Below, in pieces: positions 13,991-18,718 of a stretch of DNA of 18,718 nucleotides. The notes under the pieces were generated by a model. It was not told the DNA's origin. It ran no database searches and saw nothing but the letters and a program-made list of their open reading frames with translations. Position numbers and translations under genes: made by a program. Within the stretch, counting starts at the first letter, position 1. Each line of letters begins with the position of its first letter. The stretch covers positions 1 through 18,718 of the forward strand of contig JADZBW010000410.1 in NCBI GenBank assembly GCA_020851885.1. Reading direction: 5' to 3'. The stretch comes from Fimbriimonadaceae bacterium. Lineage in GTDB: Bacteria; Armatimonadota; Fimbriimonadia; Fimbriimonadales; Fimbriimonadaceae.

Positions 13991-16594
13991 ATGAGTCAGG
14001 ATTTTCCGACGCGCTATGACGCGTCACTCGTAGAACAGAAGTGGTACCGCGCCTGGGAAGAAGCCGGCCTCTTCCAGCCAGAGCCGGATTCGACGAAGGA
14101 AAAGTTCGTCATCACGATTCCCCCGCCCAATATCACTGGCTCCCTCCATATGGGCCATGCCTTGTGCTATTCCATTCAGGACCTGGTGGGCCGATATCAG
14201 CGGCTGAAAGGCAAGAACGTACTCGTCCTTCCCGGGCAAGACCATGCCGGCATTGCCACCCAAAGCGTCGTCCTTAAACAACTGAAAAAGGAGGGCAGAA
14301 ACGCGGTCGACATGGGCCGGGAGAAGTTCGTGGAGCGAGTATGGGAATGGCGCAAGGAAAGCGGCGACACCATCATCCATCAATTCCGAAGACTCGGACA
14401 CGCCTTCGACTGGTCTCGGTCCCGCTTCACCCTGGATGATGAGTATGCCCAGGCCGTCCTGAAGGTCTTTATCGACTGGTTCGATCGGGGGCTCATCTAT
14501 CGCGGATTGAGGGTGGTGAACTGGGACCCCGTGCTCAAGACCAGCGTGTCCGATATCGAAACGGAGCGCAAAATCACTAAGGGAAAGCTCTATTACATCC
14601 GCTATCCCTTCGCCGACGGGTCCGGTGACATCTTCATTGCCACCACCCGCCCCGAGACCATGCTTGCCGACGTGGCGGTGGCAGTTCATCCCAGCGACGT
14701 GCGCTACAAGGACAAACTCGGGAAAACCCTGATTCTGCCCTTGATGAACCGGGAAATTCCTCTCATTGCCGACCTTTACCCAGATCCTGACTTCGGAAGC
14801 GGCGCGGTGAAGATCACTCCTGCCCATGATCCCAACGATTACGAAGTGGGGGTCCGGCACAATCTCCAAATGCCGGTCGTGCTCGATGAATCGGCAAGAG
14901 TGAATGAGTTCGGTGGGGTCTATGCCGGGTTGGACAGGTACGAAGCCCGTAAACGCATCGTGGCGGATCTGGACGAGCAGGGTTTCTTGATAGAAATCAA
15001 AGAGCATGAGATTCCCTTGATCGTGAGTGAGCGCTCCGGCGAGGTCATCGAGCCCTTGCTGCGAGAAGAGTGGTTCGCCAAACAGACAGAGCTAGCCAAG
15101 CCGGCCATCGAAGCCGTTCGGGCAGGCAAAGTGAGTTTTGTGCCTGATCGTTACCAGAAGATCTTCTTGGATTGGATGGAGAATATCCGCGACTGGAATG
15201 TCAGTCGCCGTCTTTGGTGGGGCCATCGGATTCCGGTCTATTACGCCGAAGATGGCTCGTCAGTGGCTGCCCTGAGTTTGGAGGATGCCGAGAGAAAGTC
15301 GGGCAAGAAGATCGTCGAGCAGGATGACTACGTGCTGGATACCTGGTTCAGCAGCGGCCTCTGGCCGTTTGCCACTTTGGGTTGGCCGGAGCAAACGGCG
15401 GACCTTAAAGCCTTCTACCCAACCAATCTGCTCGTCACCGCCCAGGAAATCCTCTATCTTTGGGTGGCCAGGATGATCATGATGGGCCTGGACTGCGCCA
15501 AGGACATCCCGTTCGACCAGGTCTACATCTATGCGACCGTTCTTACCGAGGATGGCAAACGCATGAGCAAGAGCCTCGGCACCGGCGTCGACCCAATGGA
15601 AGTGATCGACAAAGTCGGGGCGGATGCATTGCGCTTCACTTTGCTCAGCCAGACCGGTTACAACCAAGACATCCGCTATAGCGAAAGGCGGACGGAAGAC
15701 GCCAGAAACTTCTGCAACAAGATATGGAATGCCGTCCGATTCGTGCTGCTGAATGTAGAGAAAGCGCCGGAGCGGCCCGTCAAGTTCGAGGATGTGGATC
15801 TATGGCTCCTGAGCCGCCTGCACGCGACCGAGAAGCTGGTGGGCGAAGCCTATGAAGCCTATGATAACCAGGCCGCGGCCCAGGCCCTCTACAAGTTCTT
15901 CTGGTCCGAACTCTGCGACTGGTACATCGAAGTTGCCAAGCCACGCCTGAGCGAACCACTCAAGCGAGACGTGCCCCAATGGGTGCTCATCACTTGCATC
16001 GAGGCGTTTTTGGCGATGCTTCACCCGATCATGCCCCACCTCACGGAGGAGGTCTACTCGCATCTTCCCATCGCCCACAAGGCGCCGTTCCTCATGGCTG
16101 CTTCTTGGCCAACACTGGAAGATGCGTTTGCCAATCCTGCCGTCGAAAGCAAGATCGAACGGGTCTTCGAGATCACCCGCTCCCTTCGCGCCCTGCGTGC
16201 GGAACTTGGTTTGGCCGCCATGAAGCCCCTCCCAGAGGCCTATTATGAAGGAGATCTCGGAAGCGGCGAAGCCGTCCTGCGTTCCCAGGCCTGGATCGAG
16301 TCCCTGATCCCTGGTCGGCCCAGCGATGGGAAGTTCATCTCCACAACCGTCATGGGCGTGGACTTGCACTTGCCAATCGGAGACTTGGTGGACATGGAGA
16401 AGGAATGCGCCCGACTGGTTCGGGAGGAGGAAAAGGTCGCGGGAGATCTGAAGAAACTTGAAGTGCGGCTATCGAACCCGGACTTTGTCTCCCGAGCCAA
16501 GCCCGAGGTCATCGAGCGGGATCGGGCGCTGGTGGAAGAACTGCGTTCCAAGTTGGCGAAGTTCGGCGAGCGCAAGAAGCTCTTCGGCTGCTAA
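13991..16594 (+). CDS. valS: Valyl-tRNA synthetase
   Basis: The protein is 867 aa, within the usual 860-950. It charges tRNA-Val with valine in the cytoplasm and edits mischarged threonine. The class I HIGH motif is HMGH at 53-56 (PPPNITGSLHMGHAL) and the KMSKS motif is RMSKS at 524-528 (EDGKRMSKSLGTGVDP). The editing domain (about 190-340) contains TTRPETMLADVAVAVHP and ITPAHDPNDYEVG, both conserved in ValRS. The anticodon-binding region follows (about 590-740, with FFWSELCDWYIEVAKPRL). The C-terminal 65 residues form the charged coiled-coil arm that contacts tRNA. The WDP and LDTWFSSGLWPFATLGWP segments are also standard. All key motifs are intact. It has its own extended -10 and Shine-Dalgarno and is followed by a long hairpin. 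Confidence 0.98.
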   Translation: MSQDFPTRYDASLVEQKWYRAWEEAGLFQPEPDSTKEKFVITIPPPNITGSLHMGHALCYSIQDLVGRYQRLKGKNVLVLPGQDHAGIATQSVVLKQLKKEGRNAVDMGREKFVERVWEWRKESGDTIIHQFRRLGHAFDWSRSRFTLDDEYAQAVLKVFIDWFDRGLIYRGLRVVNWDPVLKTSVSDIETERKITKGKLYYIRYPFADGSGDIFIATTRPETMLADVAVAVHPSDVRYKDKLGKTLILPLMNREIPLIADLYPDPDFGSGAVKITPAHDPNDYEVGVRHNLQMPVVLDESARVNEFGGVYAGLDRYEARKRIVADLDEQGFLIEIKEHEIPLIVSERSGEVIEPLLREEWFAKQTELAKPAIEAVRAGKVSFVPDRYQKIFLDWMENIRDWNVSRRLWWGHRIPVYYAEDGSSVAALSLEDAERKSGKKIVEQDDYVLDTWFSSGLWPFATLGWPEQTADLKAFYPTNLLVTAQEILYLWVARMIMMGLDCAKDIPFDQVYIYATVLTEDGKRMSKSLGTGVDPMEVIDKVGADALRFTLLSQTGYNQDIRYSERRTEDARNFCNKIWNAVRFVLLNVEKAPERPVKFEDVDLWLLSRLHATEKLVGEAYEAYDNQAAAQALYKFFWSELCDWYIEVAKPRLSEPLKRDVPQWVLITCIEAFLAMLHPIMPHLTEEVYSHLPIAHKAPFLMAASWPTLEDAFANPAVESKIERVFEITRSLRALRAELGLAAMKPLPEAYYEGDLGSGEAVLRSQAWIESLIPGRPSDGKFISTTVMGVDLHLPIGDLVDMEKECARLVREEEKVAGDLKKLEVRLSNPDFVSRAKPEVIERDRALVEELRSKLAKFGERKKLFGC

Positions 16595-16617
16595 TCCACC
16601 CTTCGCATTTCGCAAAT

Positions 16618-16659
16618 TGAATAGGACTTATCGGGCGTCTTGGCGATAGGTCCTATTCA
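16618..16659. terminator. Long hairpin after valS, possible terminator or attenuator
   Basis: TGAATAGGACTTATCG (16618-16633) pairs with CGATAGGTCCTATTCA (16644-16659) over 16 bp with a single T-G wobble, around a 10-base loop. It lies 23 bases after the valS stop and 61 bases before the radical SAM gene. No T run follows on either strand, so intrinsic termination is not assured. It could also be a transcript-end stabiliser or a protein-binding site. Confidence 0.5.
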
Positions 16660-16708
16660 GTTCCGCCCTCATCGTTGGGTAGCCGCAACGCCGTTGCTTG
16701 AAATGTCG

Positions 16709-16714
16709 TATAGT
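16709..16714 (+). promoter_or_regulatory. Candidate -10 for a leaderless transcript of the radical SAM gene
   Basis: TATAGT (5 of 6 to consensus) lies 6 bases before the ATG at 16721, so transcription would begin at or next to the start codon. No good -35 and no Shine-Dalgarno are present. An in-frame ATG at 16703 overlaps the element and is less likely to be the start. Confidence 0.4.
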
Positions 16715-16720
16715 AAACAT

Positions 16721-17578
16721 ATGTCTACTGTACAGGCAACTCTGTTCGATCTGCCCAGTCAGCCGGTACCAACCCAGCTGGGCCGAACCTTCGTGAGGTC
16801 GATCGAAGTGGGCAGCATTCTCATTCCTACCAAGGGCCGATTGGCCGATTACGACTTCTCTCTCAACCCCTATCGCGGCTGCGGATTCGGATGTAATTAC
16901 TGCTATGCCGCCAACTTTGTGCCAGACGACGTGCGGCGCAACGCTTGGGGTGAATGGGTCGAGGTTAAGGCGAATGCCCTCCAGGTTCTGAGCCGACAAC
17001 GCGATTTGGGCGATGCCCGGATCTACATGAGCTCGGTCACCGATCCCTATCAGCCCTTGGAGGCCCATACCTTGCTGAGCCGAAGCCTGTTGGAACACTT
17101 GGCCGATCGTCGGGAGCAGCCGCGAGTGGTTATTCAGACCCGGGGACCTCTCGTCACCCGCGATATCGACGTTCTTCGCCGCCTTCGTCACTTGAGAGTC
17201 AACGTAAGCGTCACCACCGACCGCGACGAGATTCGGAAGCGATTCGAGCCGAGCTGCGCCAGCATTGAACGGAGGCTCGATGCCATTCGCCAGCTTAAAC
17301 AGGCGGGCATCAAAGTGGGAGTCTGCATCTCGCCGATGCTACCGATCGACGATCCCATCGCCTTTGCCCGAACTCTTCGTGATTTGAATGCGGATCGCTA
17401 TGCGACGGGCTACTTCCACTCGTCAGATCGGCTCTTCGCCAGCGGAACTGGACCCGCGGCAATGCAATTGGCAAAGGACATGGGTTGGACGCGGTCCCGC
17501 TTTGAACGCACCCGTCAGATTATCGAGCGATTGATTCCGAAGTTCGCCGACGGGGCACCCGGATTCGGACCCGAGTAG
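16721..17578 (+). CDS. Radical SAM protein of the SplB (spore photoproduct lyase) family, COG1533
   Basis: The protein is 285 aa from the ATG at 16721. It carries the radical SAM iron-sulfur motif CxxxCxxC (RGCGFGCNYCYA, Cys54, Cys58, Cys61). It also shows family-typical segments: SLNPYRGC, MSSVTDPYQPLE, VVIQTRGPLVTRDIDVLR, VNVSVTT and GVCISPMLP. The name giver repairs spore photoproduct in endospore DNA. This shorter relative belongs to the widespread PA0069/Rv2578c-like group of non-sporulators, whose reaction is not established to my knowledge. DNA repair is therefore only an inference. The frame is open upstream to TTG 16640 inside the hairpin; in-frame ATGs are at 16703 and 16721. I chose 16721 because MSTVQATLFDLP fits a family start and a -10 lies directly upstream. 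The TIM-barrel gene follows by 3 bases. Confidence 0.88.
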   Translation: MSTVQATLFDLPSQPVPTQLGRTFVRSIEVGSILIPTKGRLADYDFSLNPYRGCGFGCNYCYAANFVPDDVRRNAWGEWVEVKANALQVLSRQRDLGDARIYMSSVTDPYQPLEAHTLLSRSLLEHLADRREQPRVVIQTRGPLVTRDIDVLRRLRHLRVNVSVTTDRDEIRKRFEPSCASIERRLDAIRQLKQAGIKVGVCISPMLPIDDPIAFARTLRDLNADRYATGYFHSSDRLFASGTGPAAMQLAKDMGWTRSRFERTRQIIERLIPKFADGAPGFGPE

Positions 17579-17581
17579 GAT

Positions 17582-18469
17582 ATGCTCCCGCCCAGCATGT
17601 ATAGAACTCGCACGGGCGGATTCGCCATCGGTTTTCGGCGTGGATGGAGCGATTGGCAGAAGAACCTGGACTCGCTGATCGCCTGGACCAAGGCCCAAGA
17701 CCTAACCGTGATCGATCTCGGTCGAGATGGTGATACCGCAGGCAAAACGGTGGTGAACGCCGGTCTTCACGTGGGTTCGGTGGACCTGGCGGAATGGCAG
17801 GGAATGATCTCGCCCGACAAGATGAAGCGCAAAGACGCCGTTCAACGCAACGCCGCCTACATCGAGGCGTGCGCTGCCCATGGCATCAAGAACCACTTCC
17901 TGGTGATGCTGCCCGAGGATCCTGGCCTGCCTCGAAGCGAGAACTTCGGCTACATGGTCGAGAGCGTCAACGAGCTTTCTGGCAACCTTGAAGAGTTCGG
18001 AGCCTGCTTGGTCATCGAAGGTTGGCCCGGACCCGGCGCGCTTTGTTGTACTCCGGAGGGATATCGCGCTTGTTTCGAGCAGTGCCCGTCGAAGACCGTC
18101 GGTGTGAACTATGACCCTTCGCATCTCGTGCGAATGGGAATCGATCCTATTCGATTTGTTGAAGAATTTTCCGATCGCGTTTATCACATCCATGGGAAGG
18201 ACACCGAGATCGTCCCGGAGGCCGCCTACGAATACGGCACCGAGCAGCCCGCGACATTCGCGAAGAGCCATGGCTTTGGCTCCATGCACTGGCGCTACAC
18301 GATTCCCGGCCACGGTTGCGTAAGGTGGACACGCGCCTTTCAGATCCTCGAGGCCAATGGCTACCAGGGAGCGGTGTCGATTGAGTTGGAAGATGAAAAC
18401 TTCAATGGATCCGAAGCTGGAGAAAAACAAGGCATCCTCTCCGGCTCAGCATTCCTCGCGAGTTGCTAG
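17582..18469 (+). CDS. Sugar phosphate isomerase/epimerase-like TIM-barrel protein
   Basis: The protein is 295 aa. It belongs to the xylose-isomerase-like/AP-endonuclease-2 TIM-barrel superfamily, whose members isomerise or epimerise sugars and related polyols with a divalent metal. Likely ligands are Glu146 (LVIEGW), Asp178 and His181 (NYDPSHL), His204 (YHIHGKD) and Glu268 (SIELEDE); the spacing and the final strand match the family. There is no signal peptide, so it is cytoplasmic. An alternative start is the in-frame ATG at 17597 (MYRTRTGGFAIGF), which may be nearer the conserved N-terminus. AGG directly precedes the ATG at 17582, too close to be a good ribosome binding site. It lies 3 bases after the radical SAM gene and is probably co-transcribed, although no functional link is obvious. 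Substrate unknown. Convergent with the next gene. Confidence 0.88.
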   Translation: MLPPSMYRTRTGGFAIGFRRGWSDWQKNLDSLIAWTKAQDLTVIDLGRDGDTAGKTVVNAGLHVGSVDLAEWQGMISPDKMKRKDAVQRNAAYIEACAAHGIKNHFLVMLPEDPGLPRSENFGYMVESVNELSGNLEEFGACLVIEGWPGPGALCCTPEGYRACFEQCPSKTVGVNYDPSHLVRMGIDPIRFVEEFSDRVYHIHGKDTEIVPEAAYEYGTEQPATFAKSHGFGSMHWRYTIPGHGCVRWTRAFQILEANGYQGAVSIELEDENFNGSEAGEKQGILSGSAFLASC

Positions 18470-18472
18470 AGT

Positions 18473-18718
18473 TCAGAGAATCGACTTTTCTTTGACCATG
18501 AAGTAGTAGTTCACAAGGGCCGAAGCCAAGTCTTGTGGCTCTGCCTCCAAGCTGTGGATCCGAGCCGTGGACAACGCTACACCAGCATCTCGACGGTCCT
18601 TTTGCAGCAGCATGGAAGCCGCCCTCACGTACATTCCACTGGGCTCATCCAATGGCGCATTGGCCGCCTCATTCAGTCGAGGGTCAGACACTCGGGCTAC
18701 CAAAACCAGGTGGCGACG
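18473..18718 (-). CDS. C-terminal part of an unrecognised protein, running off the window edge
   Basis: An 81-codon frame is open from the right edge of the window to a TGA at 18473-18475, so only the C-terminus is visible. The TTG at 18701-18703 is an internal codon rather than a clear start, because the frame continues upstream without a ribosome binding site. The sequence looks mostly helical (MYVRAASMLLQKDRRDAGVA, then QDLASALVNYYFMVKEKSIL). I do not recognise a family. It ends 3 bases from the convergent TIM-barrel gene, with no terminator between them. Confidence 0.6.
   Translation of the reverse strand, partial: RRHLVLVARVSDPRLNEAANAPLDEPSGMYVRAASMLLQKDRRDAGVALSTARIHSLEAEPQDLASALVNYYFMVKEKSIL

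Noticed and set aside
14024..15007. A 327-codon open frame on the - strand opposite valS
   Set aside because: Opposite a ValRS gene with all motifs intact; no coherent protein features.
16721..17578. True spore photoproduct lyase
   Set aside because: The protein is shorter than SplB of spore formers and belongs to a broad family found in non-sporulators. Only family membership is claimed.
1..18718. Mobile element, phage or defence system
   Set aside because: I searched both strands for transposase, integrase, toxin-antitoxin, restriction-modification and CRISPR features and saw none. Base composition looks even across the window.

Overview
The window is a compact stretch of chromosome, about 58-60% G+C by eye, dominated by housekeeping and DNA-maintenance genes, with several secreted proteins between them. 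I see no insertion sequence, integrase, CRISPR array, rRNA, tRNA or plasmid functions. The organism is most likely a member of Armatimonadota (Fimbriimonadia-like) or a neighbouring phylum. This is an inference from several traits together: recA-recX-rny in a row, an RNase Y/YmdB pair, a sigma-H-type sigma factor, secreted proteins with long Gly/Pro/Gln-rich stretches, a PKD-domain protein and a LTxxQ-like protein. No taxonomic marker here settles it.

Layout. Positions 4-1047 (+) encode a Gly/Pro/Gln-rich exported protein. It faces a convergent S9-family secreted peptidase (1128-3464, -), with a perfect hairpin between them. A 320-base divergent region leads into recA (3785-4837), recX (4841-5293) and rny (5310-6824), which are tightly packed and probably one operon. 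An ogt-type DNA repair methyltransferase follows (6978-7457). Two minus-strand genes for exported proteins (7465-8079, unrecognised; 8153-8656, NTF2/SnoaL-like) separate it from the YmdB-like phosphodiesterase gene (8744-9526). That gene is coupled to a secreted PKD-domain protein with a Gly-rich insert (9529-10581), and a very good intrinsic terminator follows.

The second half starts with a sigma-H-like sigma factor (10734-11363). Next comes a promoter driving a LuxR-type regulator with a degenerate receiver domain (11495-12100), whose stop codon overlaps the start of cdsA (12100-12918). A COG4586-like ABC ATPase without its usual permeases follows (12930-13928), then valS with its own extended -10 element and Shine-Dalgarno (13991-16594). 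After a 16-bp hairpin come a spore-photoproduct-lyase-family radical SAM protein (16721-17578) and a TIM-barrel sugar isomerase/epimerase-like protein (17582-18469). The 3' part of an unrecognised minus-strand gene runs off the right edge (18473-18718).

How the parts fit. RecA/RecX are the recombination core, Ogt repairs O6-alkylguanine, and the radical SAM protein belongs to a family whose founder repairs DNA. RNase Y and YmdB are RNA-decay and signalling partners in Firmicutes. The sigma factor and the atypical response regulator are separate regulatory genes placed just ahead of phospholipid synthesis (CdsA).

I did not find a clear novel multi-gene system. The points most worth a second look are: three GTGTAGAC-like elements upstream of recA; the pseudo-receiver regulator overlapping cdsA; the sigma-H homologue in a probable non-sporulator; the orphan ABC ATPase; the Gly-rich insert inside a folded domain; and a possible leaderless promoter on the radical SAM gene.
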